Positions 1 through 7,967 of a stretch of DNA of 58,991 bases are shown here, piece after piece. The position numbers and the translations under genes were made by a program. The stretch is from an uncultured Candidatus Melainabacteria bacterium (GTDB taxonomy: Bacteria; Cyanobacteriota; Vampirovibrionia; Gastranaerophilales; Gastranaerophilaceae). The notes beneath the pieces are model-generated. The model did not search any database. It worked only from the letters and a program-made list of their open reading frames with translations, and was not told the DNA's origin. The DNA lies in contig CAKVLI010000010.1 in the NCBI GenBank assembly GCA_934757155.1, positions 1 to 58,991 of the forward strand. The letters run 5' to 3'. Positions within the stretch are counted from its first letter, which is position 1. Each line of letters begins with the position of its first letter.

Positions 1-84
1 AGGCTTGAAGCAAAATTCAAGTCCATGGATATGATTATTTCTAATATTAAAAATCAGTATAATTCGTTCTTAACTAATAGTTAG
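1..84 (+). CDS. FliD-like flagellar cap protein, C-terminal end only
   Basis: The window opens inside a plus-strand gene; 27 codons remain before the TAG at 82-84. The residues RLEAKFKSMDMIIS fit the conserved end of FliD (hook-associated protein 2), where a helix of pattern R-x-x-x-x-F-x-x-M-D precedes a short polar tail; here the protein ends in SFLTNS. FliD caps the growing filament and guides flagellin folding outside the cell. A flagellin gene at 24464-25594 supports a flagellated organism. Only the last 27 residues are visible, so the call rests on a short motif and could be another helical secreted protein. Confidence 0.55.
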   Translation, partial: RLEAKFKSMDMIISNIKNQYNSFLTNS

Positions 85-101
85 AGGGGTAAAGGGGACT
101 T

Positions 102-136
102 ACACCTCACCCTAACCCTCTCCTGCTAGGAGAGGG
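102..136. repeat. Dispersed palindromic element, copy 1
   Basis: A CCTCACCCTAACC lead is followed by a perfect 9-bp stem (CCCTCTCCT / AGGAGAGGG, 116-136) around a 3-base loop. It recurs reversed at 21327-21362 and in diverged form at 12911-12945. It sits between the end of the fliD-like gene and the 3' end of the opposing YkgJ-type gene, where it could also stop transcription. Confidence 0.75.
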
Positions 137-140
137 AATC

Positions 141-617
141 TCATGTTTGCAGCCAATCATACAAATTTCGAACTTCGCCGATATTCATAAGTTCATCCAA
201 ATTCTCTTTAATCGGCTCACCGACAAACTCGCCGTTCGAATAATTTTTTGAGAAATTCTTACCCTCATTCGCACAATACGGAAGTTTGACCACTCCGTCT
301 TTAGTCAAATACGCCAGTCCATGGATTCTGCAAACAATCGGGCGATAAGGGTAAATGGCACATCTATGTTCAAGTAAAAATGGACAAACTCCACCTTTAA
401 TCATTGTTTTTATGTTCTGTTGAACATTGATTTTTACAGAATTCTCCAGCAAAGAATACCCCTTCATAAGGTATTTCAATTCAACACCAGATAAGGGATA
501 ATCCCCCTTCTCACAGCAGGAAGAACAGCCTTCTCGACAGCAGATAAAATCTTTGTATTTCTCAAAATACTCCTGAAGCTTTTTATCTAAAGAGCTAAAA
601 TCTATTTCTGACCCCAA
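141..617 (-). CDS. YkgJ-family cysteine-cluster protein
   Basis: This 158-residue protein belongs to the CxxCxxCC family (YkgJ-like), thought to bind zinc or iron; its cellular role is unsettled. Nine cysteines are visible at about 26, 27, 31, 34, 35, 78, 86, 96 and 115. They include the typical N-terminal CCREGCSSCC cluster and the later C-P-F...C-A-I-Y-P-x-R-P-x-x-C block. No signal peptide or membrane segment is seen, so it is probably cytosolic. Its start overlaps the end of the upstream MerR-like gene by 16 bp, so the two are probably translated together as the last genes of the minus-strand group that begins at 2622. Confidence is high for the family and low for function. Confidence 0.85.
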   Translation of the reverse strand: MGSEIDFSSLDKKLQEYFEKYKDFICCREGCSSCCEKGDYPLSGVELKYLMKGYSLLENSVKINVQQNIKTMIKGGVCPFLLEHRCAIYPYRPIVCRIHGLAYLTKDGVVKLPYCANEGKNFSKNYSNGEFVGEPIKENLDELMNIGEVRNLYDWLQT

Positions 618-1228
618 AATCTGCTCCAGAAACTTCTTGATGAATGGCTTTCTAACTGTTCAATTCTTGCAGAAAGTTCTCTATTATGTTCTAAAAGTTC
701 TCCGACTTGTTTCGCCAAAATCTCGTTATCACGCTTATAACCGCCTGCTTCAATAAGTTTTGTCGCCATATCAGAGTTTGTAATATCATCACTGATTTTC
801 TTCGCAACAGCTTCCGCCAGCATTTGCAAAGTCTGTGAACTTACATCAAGTGTGAAACTCTTTTGCGGAGTCAAATCCGTAACAATTTTTTCCTCTTCTG
901 AAGGAGTTTCCGCAACGTCCGCGTTATCCTCAGGAACAGATATATAATCCTTTACCAAAATCGGCTGTACAGGCTCTTCTTTCTTCTCAATTTTAGCTTC
1001 CATTTTCTGTAATTTCGCGATAATTTGCTCATCGCTATATCCCTGAGCCTTCAATGAAATACCCTTTTTAATCTTTTCTAAAGACAAGTCATCATAAAAT
1101 TCCAAACCGTCCTCGTCTTCATAGATTGAATCAATTTTCCAGTCTTCCAAAAATAAATCAAGAGAATGTCTGTCAATATAATAATTTTCAGCATTTAAAC
1201 TCTTTAATATAGTTTCTCTGTTAAACAT
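602..1228 (-). CDS. MerR-like DNA-binding-domain protein with C-terminal coiled coil
   Basis: A 208-residue protein. Residues about 35-70 (LEFYDDLSLEKIKKGISLKA then QGYSDEQI) have the spacing of the MerR winged-helix recognition region, in which a tyrosine and a helix are followed by G-[YF]-S-x-x-x-I. A low-complexity acidic stretch follows at about 80-120. After it come a helix, a coiled coil (about 165-195, ending in ARIEQLES) and a basic aromatic tail (SFWSRFWGQK). The tail could touch membrane or a partner. The start has a GGAG site eight bases upstream. It follows smpB and overlaps the next gene. The MerR relation is inferred from pattern alone; the coiled coil implies a dimer, and a ligand-sensing domain is not evident. 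Confidence 0.6.
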   Translation of the reverse strand: MFNRETILKSLNAENYYIDRHSLDLFLEDWKIDSIYEDEDGLEFYDDLSLEKIKKGISLKAQGYSDEQIIAKLQKMEAKIEKKEEPVQPILVKDYISVPEDNADVAETPSEEEKIVTDLTPQKSFTLDVSSQTLQMLAEAVAKKISDDITNSDMATKLIEAGGYKRDNEILAKQVGELLEHNRELSARIEQLESHSSRSFWSRFWGQK

Positions 1229-1256
1229 TCTCCATACCCCGCTTTCAATAACTGAC

Positions 1257-1703
1257 TTAACGTTTCATACTACGTGCGATATCTCTGTCTTGAGTTTTTT
1301 TCGCTATGCTTTCACGCTTGTCATAAAGTTTTTTACCTTTTGCAAGACCTATCTCTATTTTAGCAAAACCGTGAGATAAAAACAATTCCAATGGAACAAT
1401 TGTGTAGTTTTCTTTCTTAATTTTTACCTCAATTTTCATTATTTCTTTTTTGTTCAAAAGCAGTTTTCGAACTCTGTCAGGCTTATGATTATACCTGTTT
1501 CCCTGCTCATAAGGCGAAATGTGCATATTGTAAAGAAAGACCTCTCCACCTTCAATCTTTGCAAAGCTGTCTTTCAAATTCAGCATGCCTTTTCTGATAG
1601 ATTTGATTTCTGTTCCGGTTAGAACAATTCCGGCAACGAATTTATCAAATATCAGATAATCATGAAACGCTTTTCTGTTTGTTGAAACTACTTTCTTGTC
1701 CAT
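1257..1703 (-). CDS. smpB: SmpB, tmRNA-binding protein
   Basis: SmpB binds tmRNA (ssrA) and brings it to stalled ribosomes for trans-translation. The 148-residue product has the usual length and the conserved oligonucleotide-binding barrel. Visible family blocks are N-R-K-A-x-H-D-Y near the start, GIVLTGTEIKSIR, SFAKIEGGEVFLYNMHISPY, the GLAKGKKLYDKR segment and a basic tail ending in DIARSMKR that enters the mRNA channel. The ssrA gene itself is not in the window. There is no Shine-Dalgarno site; instead TATAAT lies exactly six bases before the ATG (1710-1715), so the gene may be transcribed as a leaderless mRNA from its own promoter inside the 3' end of the upstream gene. Confidence 0.95.
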   Translation of the reverse strand: MDKKVVSTNRKAFHDYLIFDKFVAGIVLTGTEIKSIRKGMLNLKDSFAKIEGGEVFLYNMHISPYEQGNRYNHKPDRVRKLLLNKKEIMKIEVKIKKENYTIVPLELFLSHGFAKIEIGLAKGKKLYDKRESIAKKTQDRDIARSMKR

Positions 1704-1709
1704 AGAGCC

Positions 1710-1715
1710 ATTATA
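1710..1715 (-). promoter_or_regulatory. -10 box six bases before smpB ATG
   Basis: TATAAT on the minus strand, then GGCTCT, then ATG. With transcription starting about seven bases past a -10 box, the RNA would begin at the start codon. No ribosome-binding site is present. Confidence 0.5.
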
Positions 1716-2622
1716 AGTTAAACTTTGAGCCTTGTCTACTTTCGCGGCGCAAAAACTCTCTGTCTATTCTGTTGAGCGTATCCAACTTTTTTCCAATCCA
1801 CCTTGGCGCAACAAGCTCTGTCCTTAAACCGTTTCCAGCAAGTCTGTGGATAGTGGTCTGAGAGGGTAAATACTCTAAAAAGTCGCAAACTGTAGACACA
1901 TACTCATCCTGCGACATAAAATCTATCTCGCCATTTTCATACATTTTCGCAAGCTTTGTTCCTTCCAAAGCACAAAGCATATGAATTTTTACCCCGTCAG
2001 GTTCAAGTTTAGCAATAGTTTTAGCCGTTTCCATCATCTCATCATAAGTTTCAAAAAGGTTCAAGATAACGTGAATACAAACATTTATTCCTGAAGACTT
2101 CGTTTTTTCGTAAGCTTCAAGAAAACATTTGTAATCGTGCCCGCGGTTTATCTTCTTCAATGTCTTGTCGTGGACGGATTGGAGTCCGTATTCAACCCAA
2201 GTATAATAATCTTTTGCAAAAGAAGAAATCAGTTTTAATTTTGCATCATCCACACAATCAGGACGAGTCCCGATAGAAAGCCCGACAATGTCCGGATGAG
2301 TCAGTGCTGATTTATAAATTGTTTCCAGCTCATCAACCGGCTTATACGTGTTGGAAAACGCTTGGAAATAAGACATAAATTTCTGTGCGCCAAATCTTTC
2401 CCTTAAAGTCTCCGCCCCGACTCGGACTTGTTCTTCAATTGATAATTGGTTAGAATGCGCCTGTGAAAAGCTTCCGCCATCATCACAGAAAATACATCCG
2501 CAATCAGAAATTGTCCCGTCACGGTTTGGACAAGAAAAGCCCGCATCTAAAGTAATTTTATAAACCTTGGCGCCGAATTTTTTCTTCAAATAATCGCTAA
2601 ACGCATTGTACCTTTTTTCCAT
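1711..2622 (-). CDS. TIGR01212/YhcC-type radical SAM protein
   Basis: A 303-residue radical SAM enzyme of the YhcC family, related to the Elp3 fold. The cluster cysteines are C31, C43 and C46 in the family's C-x11-C-x2-C layout (SCPNRDG...CGCIFC), unlike the common CxxxCxxC. Other family marks are YFQAFSNTY, the GLSIGTRPDC strand and WVEYGLQS followed by H-D-x-T-L-x-x-I-N-R-G-H. Family members are widespread and their substrate is not established; nucleic-acid modification is suspected from the Elp3 likeness. It is the first gene of a minus-strand group followed by smpB eight bases later. The start lacks a ribosome-binding site; a weak extended -10 (TGTTACGCT) lies six bases upstream of ATG. 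Confidence 0.85.
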   Translation of the reverse strand: MEKRYNAFSDYLKKKFGAKVYKITLDAGFSCPNRDGTISDCGCIFCDDGGSFSQAHSNQLSIEEQVRVGAETLRERFGAQKFMSYFQAFSNTYKPVDELETIYKSALTHPDIVGLSIGTRPDCVDDAKLKLISSFAKDYYTWVEYGLQSVHDKTLKKINRGHDYKCFLEAYEKTKSSGINVCIHVILNLFETYDEMMETAKTIAKLEPDGVKIHMLCALEGTKLAKMYENGEIDFMSQDEYVSTVCDFLEYLPSQTTIHRLAGNGLRTELVAPRWIGKKLDTLNRIDREFLRRESRQGSKFNL

Positions 2623-2650
2623 ATAAATAGCGTAACATAAACAGGTTTGT

Positions 2651-2660
2651 GATATTATAA
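2651..2660. promoter_or_regulatory. Divergent promoter region between proS and the radical SAM gene
   Basis: The near-palindromic ATATTATAA offers a -10 box in both directions: TATTAT toward proS and TATAAT toward the radical SAM gene. No convincing -35 is seen for either, so this is a candidate only. Confidence 0.3.
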
Positions 2661-2682
2661 AGAAAAAAGAGGATTATTAAAT

Positions 2683-4470
2683 ATGAAAATGTCAAAATTG
2701 TTTGTACAAACGCTGAGAGAATTTCCTTCTGACGCGGAAGTCGTTTCTCATAAAATGCTTGTTAGAGCAGGCTATATAAGAAAACTTACCTCTGGCGTTT
2801 ATAACTACTTACCGCTTATGTGGAGAGTTTTGAAAAAGATTGAAAATATCGTAAGAGAAGAAATGGATAACGCAGGCGCACAAGAACTCTTGATGCCTTT
2901 CGTTCAACCTAAAGAACTTTGGGAAGAATCAGGACGTTGGAACGCTTACGGAAGAGAATTGATGCGTCTTAGAGACAGACACGACAGAGAAATGTGTCTG
3001 GGACCAACGCACGAAGAAATTATCACCGCAATCGCACGTGACGGTTTGAAATCTTACAAACAATTACCTGTAAACTTATACCAAATTCAATCAAAATTTC
3101 GTGACGAAGTTCGCCCGAGATTTGGACTTTTAAGAGGTCGTGAATTCATCATGAAAGACGCTTACAGCTTCGATTTGGATGAAGAAGGCTTGAAAAAAGA
3201 ATACAAAAATATGGCACAGGCTTATACAAGAATCTTCAAACGCTGCGGCTTGAACACTAAAATGGTTCAATCTGATTCCGGAGCAATCGGCGGAAGCGTA
3301 AGCCACGAATTTATGGTTATCACAGACACTGATGCAGGGGAAAATGACGTATTCTACTGTGATGATTGCGATTATTCAGCAAACTCAAACCACGCAGTAT
3401 CAAATTTACCGGCAGCCGATATTGTAGGTAAATGGACAACACCTGAAATCCTTGACACACCAAATACTCACTCTATCGAAGAATTGTGCGATTTCTTGAA
3501 GATTCGTGCAACACATATAGTTAAATCTCTCGTCTACATCGTAGACAAAAAGCCTGTAATCGCTTTAATCAGAGCAGACAAACAGGTTGAAGAAACAAAA
3601 TTAATGAATGCTGTAGGCGGTATGGAAATCAGAATTGCAACCGCAGGTGAAATTGAAGAAATGATGAGTGTTAATGGTTTTGCAGCAGCAAAAGGCTTCA
3701 TCGGACCAAACGGGCTCAAAGAATATAATGGTTATAAAGTAACGATTATTGCTGATGAAACAGTAAAAGAAATGAAAAATTTCGTAATCGGAATAAACCA
3801 AGAAGACAAGCATCTTGTTGGTGCAAATTGGGGGGGGAAATGTAACAACTCTGACGATGCAGCTACAGGTTCTACAGGATTAGTTGAACTTCCTGAAACT
3901 GTAACTGACATAAGACTTGTTGAAGCCGGTGAACTTTGTCCTCAATGCGGAAAACCATTAAAAGTTACTCGTGGTATCGAAGTCGGAAATATATTCCAAC
4001 TCGGAACAAAATACTCAAAACCAATGAATGCTGTTTACACAGACATTGACGGAAAAACAAAACCTTATATTATGGGATGTTACGGTATCGGTATTTCAAG
4101 AACTGCAGCCGCTGCTGTTGAAGCTCACTATGATGACCACGGTATCAAGTGGCCGCTCGCAATTGCTCCTTACCACACAATTGTAATTCCTGTAAGCACA
4201 AAAGATGAAACGCAGATGAAGGTTGCGGAAGACATCTATAAAACTCTTATCAAACACGGAGTCGAAGCTGTTATTGATGACCGTGACGAACGTCCTGGGG
4301 TTAAATTCAAAGACGCAGACTTAATCGGGTTCCCATACAGAATCACAGTCGGCAAAGGTATTTCAGAAGGTTTAGTAGAGTTCAAAGTTAGAGAAACAAA
4401 TGAAACCTTAAATATCAAGCCGGAAGAAGCAGCTGAAATAGTTGTAACAGCCGTACATAATTTGAAATAA
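2683..4470 (+). CDS. proS: Prolyl-tRNA synthetase, bacterial type
   Basis: Charges tRNA-Pro with proline in the cytosol. The 595 residues match the long bacterial form with an editing insertion. Class II motif 1 is near residue 40-75 (VREEMDNAGAQELLMP), motif 2 includes the RPRFGLLRGREFIMKDAYSF block, and motif 3 is near YIMGCYGIGISRTAAA. The inserted editing domain that removes mis-charged alanine lies at about 230-400. The C-terminal anticodon-binding domain includes GVEAVIDDRDERPGVKFKDA. The ATG at 2683 has AGAGGA nine bases upstream; a second in-frame ATG follows two codons later. It is a single-gene unit closed by the hairpin at 4487-4517. Confidence 0.97.
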   Translation: MKMSKLFVQTLREFPSDAEVVSHKMLVRAGYIRKLTSGVYNYLPLMWRVLKKIENIVREEMDNAGAQELLMPFVQPKELWEESGRWNAYGRELMRLRDRHDREMCLGPTHEEIITAIARDGLKSYKQLPVNLYQIQSKFRDEVRPRFGLLRGREFIMKDAYSFDLDEEGLKKEYKNMAQAYTRIFKRCGLNTKMVQSDSGAIGGSVSHEFMVITDTDAGENDVFYCDDCDYSANSNHAVSNLPAADIVGKWTTPEILDTPNTHSIEELCDFLKIRATHIVKSLVYIVDKKPVIALIRADKQVEETKLMNAVGGMEIRIATAGEIEEMMSVNGFAAAKGFIGPNGLKEYNGYKVTIIADETVKEMKNFVIGINQEDKHLVGANWGGKCNNSDDAATGSTGLVELPETVTDIRLVEAGELCPQCGKPLKVTRGIEVGNIFQLGTKYSKPMNAVYTDIDGKTKPYIMGCYGIGISRTAAAAVEAHYDDHGIKWPLAIAPYHTIVIPVSTKDETQMKVAEDIYKTLIKHGVEAVIDDRDERPGVKFKDADLIGFPYRITVGKGISEGLVEFKVRETNETLNIKPEEAAEIVVTAVHNLK

Positions 4471-4486
4471 ACAAAAACAATGATAT

Positions 4487-4517
4487 AAAAAGACCTTTCT
4501 TATATGAAAGGTCTTTT
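4487..4517 (+). terminator. Terminator of proS
   Basis: A stem of about 12 bp (AAAAGACCTTTC with its complement) and a six-base loop, ending in a T-run. Confidence 0.85.
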
Positions 4518-4538
4518 TTATTACAAATTTTTCAACAC

Positions 4539-4569
4539 AAAGCGGGCTCGCCAAAGCACCGCCCGCTTT
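4539..4569 (-). terminator. Possible terminator of the ribosomal operon
   Basis: Arms AAAGCGGGC and GCCCGCTTT pair over 9 bp just past the rpsN stop. Read on the minus strand the T-tract after it is weak, so it may be a factor-assisted or partial terminator. Confidence 0.5.
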
Positions 4570-4587
4570 AGTAAAATACCGTAAAGC

Positions 4588-4794
4588 CTACCAGCTAGCT
4601 TTAGTTACACCAGGTAACAAGCCTTGGTGAGCCATTTTTCTTAAACAAATTCTGCACAAGCCGAAATCTCTGTGGAAACCGTGAGGTCTGCCGCAGATGC
4701 TGCATCTGTTGTGAAGTCTTACCTTCGGATATTTGCCAGCTGCAACTAACATTTCTCTTTTATGTTCTTTGTTTATCATCGCTTTTTTAGCCAT
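4588..4794 (-). CDS. rpsN: Ribosomal protein S14, zinc-binding type
   Basis: Small-subunit protein of the 30S head. The 68-residue chain keeps the zinc ribbon of type Z S14, CSICGRP...CRICLRK, and the ending LPGVTKASW. It is a little longer than the usual 61 residues because of an N-terminal extension. An AAAGGAG site precedes the ATG. It is the last gene of the operon: the rest of the usual spc block (rpsH, rplF, rplR, rpsE, rpmD, rplO, secY) does not follow, and a convergent proS does. Confidence 0.95.
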   Translation of the reverse strand: MAKKAMINKEHKREMLVAAGKYPKVRLHNRCSICGRPHGFHRDFGLCRICLRKMAHQGLLPGVTKASW

Positions 4795-4872
4795 GATTTT
4801 CTCCTTTATTACAAATTAGTTTCTACTACATCCTAACATAATCGGGATTAAAAAATCCATCTATGTTAAATA

Positions 4873-5439
4873 CTACTGTTTGCTTGCGCCTGTTCCTTTG
4901 AACGGCATACCCAATAATTTAAGCAATTCTCTTGCTTCGTCATCAGTTTTTGCAGTTGTGATAATAGATACGTTCATACCTTTTACCAAATCAACTTCTT
5001 CATAAGTGATTTCAGGGAACAAAGCTTGTTCCTTCAATCCTAATGTATAGTTTCCTCTGCCGTCAAAACTCTTTGCTGAAATACCTCTAAAGTCTCTGAT
5101 TCTTGGTAAAACAACACAGATTAACTTTTGAAGGAAGTCATACATTCTTTCGCCTCTGATAGTAACCATTGCACCAACCGGCATACCTTCTCTTAATTTG
5201 TAAGATGCGATTGATTTTTTAGCCTTGGTAACCATTGCCTTTTGACCGGCAATCTTAGTCAATTGAGCTTGAATAGCATCAGCGATTTTTGAGTTGTGAG
5301 ATGCTTCACCAACACCCATGTTCAAAACAATTTTGTGAAGTTTAGGAATCATCATGTCATTTTCATAACCGAATTTTTCCTTGAGTGCTGATTTTACTTC
5401 TTCATTGTATTTTGCTCTTAAGCTTTTTGTTCTTGTCAT
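4873..5439 (-). CDS. rplE: Ribosomal protein L5
   Basis: Large-subunit protein that binds 5S rRNA in the central protuberance. The 188-residue chain shows the family landmarks KIVLNMGVGEASHNSK, TKAKKSIASYKLREGMPVG and RDFRGISAKSFDGRGNYTLG. An AAGGAA site lies before the ATG. It sits between rplX and rpsN, in the usual order. Confidence 0.97.
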   Translation of the reverse strand: MTRTKSLRAKYNEEVKSALKEKFGYENDMMIPKLHKIVLNMGVGEASHNSKIADAIQAQLTKIAGQKAMVTKAKKSIASYKLREGMPVGAMVTIRGERMYDFLQKLICVVLPRIRDFRGISAKSFDGRGNYTLGLKEQALFPEITYEEVDLVKGMNVSIITTAKTDDEARELLKLLGMPFKGTGASKQ

Positions 5440-5500
5440 TTTTCTTTTCCTTCTCTAAAAGACGGTATCAACATCAGTGCGATACTGAATTCACACTATG

Positions 5501-5836
5501 TTAAACGTCTAACTGTTCACCACATTTTTTGCAAACACGAACCTTTTTGCCTTCGACAACGGCGTGTTTAACTCTGGTAGGCTTATTGCAGCTCGGGCAT
5601 ACAATCATTACATTAGAAGAATCAACAGGAGCTTCCTTCTTGATTAATCCGCCTTGAATACCGTATGCAGGATTTGCTTTGGTAGCCTTGGTAATCATAT
5701 TAAGTCCTTCTACAACAACTTGTCCTTCAGAAGGTACTGCTTTTTTAATGTTACCTTGTTTTCCTTTATCTTTGCCTGCTGTGATGACAACTCTGTCACC
5801 GGTTTTTACATGCAAGCTTTTTTTATTATCTGCCAT
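5501..5836 (-). CDS. rplX: Ribosomal protein L24
   Basis: Assembly-initiating large-subunit protein. The 111 residues carry the KOW motif near the start (GDRVVITAGKDKGKQGNIKK) and a C-terminal zinc-ribbon-like segment with two CxxC pairs (CPSCNKPTR, CKKCGEQ), found in many bacterial L24 proteins. GGAG lies upstream of the ATG. The 61-base gap to rplE has a small hairpin (GTATC/GATAC) but otherwise looks like a plain spacer. Confidence 0.96.
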   Translation of the reverse strand: MADNKKSLHVKTGDRVVITAGKDKGKQGNIKKAVPSEGQVVVEGLNMITKATKANPAYGIQGGLIKKEAPVDSSNVMIVCPSCNKPTRVKHAVVEGKKVRVCKKCGEQLDV

Positions 5837-5878
5837 TTTTATTTCTCCATTTGTTTTGTTGGCTTACGTCTTATTCTG

Positions 5879-6247
5879 TTAGATAACTTCCGGTGCAAGA
5901 GAAACAATCTTCATGAAGTTTTTGTCTCTCAATTCCCTTGCTACAGGTCCGAATACACGAGTTCCTCTTGGGTTGCCATCTTTGTTGATGATAACTGCTG
6001 CGTTTTCATCAAATCTGATTACAGAACCGTCAGCACGTTTAATATCATGTTTTGTTCTAACGATAACTGCTTTTACAACTTCTGATTTCTTAACTGTCAT
6101 ATTCGGAGTTGCATCCTTAACGGTTGCAACAACAACATCACCTACAGCAGCAAATTTCTTGTTTGAGCTACCCATTACACGGATAACTAACAATTCTTTT
6201 GCACCTGTATTATCTGCTACTACTAGTCTTGTTTCTTGTTGTATCAT
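5879..6247 (-). CDS. rplN: Ribosomal protein L14
   Basis: Large-subunit protein at the interface near the factor-binding site. Its length of 122 residues is standard. Family blocks seen are MIQQETRLVVADNTGAKEL, VRTKHDIKRADGSVIRFDEN and GTRVFGPVARELRDKNFMKI. It has an AAAAGGAACGG site. An 82-base spacer with a nested stem-loop separates it from rpsQ. Confidence 0.97.
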   Translation of the reverse strand: MIQQETRLVVADNTGAKELLVIRVMGSSNKKFAAVGDVVVATVKDATPNMTVKKSEVVKAVIVRTKHDIKRADGSVIRFDENAAVIINKDGNPRGTRVFGPVARELRDKNFMKIVSLAPEVI

Positions 6248-6268
6248 TTTTCCGTTCCTTTTACTTTA

Positions 6269-6315
6269 TTCTGCCTGTCCATGAACCTTATGCGTCAAGG
6301 CTCACCCCGCCAGAA
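6269..6315 (-). other. Stem-loop in rpsQ-rplN spacer
   Basis: An outer pair TTCTG/CAGAA encloses an inner stem CCTT/AAGG with flanking pairs. It lies wholly in the spacer before rplN. It may be an RNA-processing or regulatory structure; no known leader motif was recognised. Confidence 0.35.
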
Positions 6316-6329
6316 TTTCTTTTTTTTTA

Positions 6330-6575
6330 CTACTTAGCTTTTTCTACGATAGATTCAAGAACCCATCTTTTGCCACCGGAAATAGGTTTTGATTCGATAA
6401 TTTTTACTGTATCGCCAATACCACATTCGTTGTTAGCATCATGAGCTTTGTAGTTCTTGTTTGATTCAATAATTTTCTTATATTTAGGGTGTGGGTTGTA
6501 TGAAGCAACTTTAACGACAATTGTTTTGTCCATCTTGTCACTGATAACTACACCTTGTTTTTCTTTCTTAGGCAT
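6330..6575 (-). CDS. rpsQ: Ribosomal protein S17
   Basis: Primary 16S rRNA-binding protein of the 30S body. The 81-residue chain has the OB-fold pattern KQGVVISDKMDKTIVVKV, HPKYKKII and the G-D-T-V-K-I-I-E-S-K-P-I-S block. Its ATG lies inside the last codons of rpmC (8-base overlap), so the two are translationally coupled. Confidence 0.97.
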   Translation of the reverse strand: MPKKEKQGVVISDKMDKTIVVKVASYNPHPKYKKIIESNKNYKAHDANNECGIGDTVKIIESKPISGGKRWVLESIVEKAK

Positions 6576-6765
6576 TTGACACCTCTTTTTCCTTAATTAC
6601 AGTCTTTGCTTGAGCGATTAAACGTTTTGTTTTTGAAATTTCAGCAGTATTTTCAAGTTTGTGCATTGTTTTCTTTACTCTGCAATCAAGTAACTGCTTT
6701 TTAGAATCAACAACAAACTGTTTTAACTCTTCAACTGTTTTTTCACGCATTTCACTTAATTTCAT
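6568..6765 (-). CDS. rpmC: Ribosomal protein L29
   Basis: Small two-helix protein near the peptide exit tunnel. The 65 residues start with MKLSEMREKTVEELKQ, typical of the family, and end in the conserved helix KTKRLIAQAKTVIKEKE. It overlaps rpsQ by 8 bases and follows rplP after 18 bases. Confidence 0.95.
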   Translation of the reverse strand: MKLSEMREKTVEELKQFVVDSKKQLLDCRVKKTMHKLENTAEISKTKRLIAQAKTVIKEKEVSNA

Positions 6766-6783
6766 TGTTATATTTTCCTTTAA

Positions 6784-7197
6784 TTATTCAGCTTCTTTTT
6801 CAATAACTTTAACCTTGATAGGGAGCTTTTGTGCAGCTAATTCAAGAGCGTTGATAGCTACAGCTCTGTCAAAGTAATCAAGTTCAAAAAGAATTCTGTT
6901 TGGTTTTACTACTGCTACCCAGTATTCAACGTTACCTTTACCTGAACCCATACGAGTTTCAGCAGGTTTTGCTGTAATCGGTTTATCTGGGAATATCTTA
7001 ATCCAAACGTTACCGCCACGTTTGATTTCACGAGTCATAGCACGTCTTGCGGCTTCAATCTGACGGCTTGTAATCCAGCCAGGTTCAAGAGCTTTAAGCG
7101 CGTAACGACCAAATTCGAATTGAGTACCTCTTGTTTCAGTACCTTTCATTCTTCCTTTCATCATCTTGCGGTATTTTGTCTTTTTCGGCATTAACAT
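6784..7197 (-). CDS. rplP: Ribosomal protein L16
   Basis: Large-subunit protein needed for A-site tRNA placement. The 137 residues carry MLMPKKTKYRKMMKGRMKG, FGRYALKALEPGWITSRQIE and GGNVWIKIFPDKPITAKPAE, then the RMGSGKG loop, all diagnostic. The first ATG (7197) has AGGAG ten bases upstream, a better distance than for the second ATG two codons later. Confidence 0.97.
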   Translation of the reverse strand: MLMPKKTKYRKMMKGRMKGTETRGTQFEFGRYALKALEPGWITSRQIEAARRAMTREIKRGGNVWIKIFPDKPITAKPAETRMGSGKGNVEYWVAVVKPNRILFELDYFDRAVAINALELAAQKLPIKVKVIEKEAE

Positions 7198-7218
7198 TAT
7201 TATTGTTCTCCTAATTTA

Positions 7219-7950
7219 CTATTTTGTTTCTACAGGTTTACGTTTTCCGCGTCTTCCGTTGAATCTTTCACCTGTTGATTCTTTAGAATTTTTAGATTTG
7301 ATGTTCATATCTGCTTTTTCACCAGGCATCAAGTTGCCTTTGAAAATCCATACCTTAACACCAATCTTACCCATGATTGTATCTGCTTCAGTGAAACCAT
7401 AGTCTACATCAGCTCTAAGGGTTTGAAGAGGAATTCTTCCTTCTTTAGCCCATTCTGAACGAGCAATTTCAGCACCACCCAAACGTCCTGATACCATGAT
7501 TTTGATACCTTGAGCGCCTGCTCTCATTGTTCTTTGCATAGCTTGTTTCATAGCACGTCTGAATGCTACACGTTTTTCAAGCTGTTGTGCTACAGATTCA
7601 GCTACCAATAAAGCATCAACATCAATTCTAGCAACTTCAACCACATTGATGATTACCGGTTTGCCTAAATATTTTGCAACTTCTGCTTTAAGTTCTTCAA
7701 TACCTTGACCGCCTCTGCCAACAACAATACCAGGTTTTGCTGTTACAACTGTTATTGTTAAGCTTTGAGATTTTCTATCAATCAAGATATTTGCAACACC
7801 TGCTGCATAAAGTTTCTTTTTGATAAATTTTCTGATTTTAGCATCTTCTGCTACGAATTCAGCATAATCTCTTACCTTTGCATACCATGTACTTGCCCAA
7901 GGTCTGATTATACCTACTCTAAATCCGGTTGGATGTGTTTTTTGTCCCAT
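7219..7950 (-). CDS. rpsC: Ribosomal protein S3
   Basis: 30S head protein lining the mRNA entry channel. The 243-residue chain starts MGQKTHPTGFRVGI and has the KH domain GIVVGRGGQGIEELKAEV, followed by the C-terminal domain GAQGIKIMVSGRLGGAEIAR. It ends with a basic tail rich in R, G and K. Order and spacing are standard between rplV and rplP. Confidence 0.97.
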   Translation of the reverse strand: MGQKTHPTGFRVGIIRPWASTWYAKVRDYAEFVAEDAKIRKFIKKKLYAAGVANILIDRKSQSLTITVVTAKPGIVVGRGGQGIEELKAEVAKYLGKPVIINVVEVARIDVDALLVAESVAQQLEKRVAFRRAMKQAMQRTMRAGAQGIKIMVSGRLGGAEIARSEWAKEGRIPLQTLRADVDYGFTEADTIMGKIGVKVWIFKGNLMPGEKADMNIKSKNSKESTGERFNGRRGKRKPVETK

Positions 7951-7967
7951 TTCCTTATTTCCTATTT

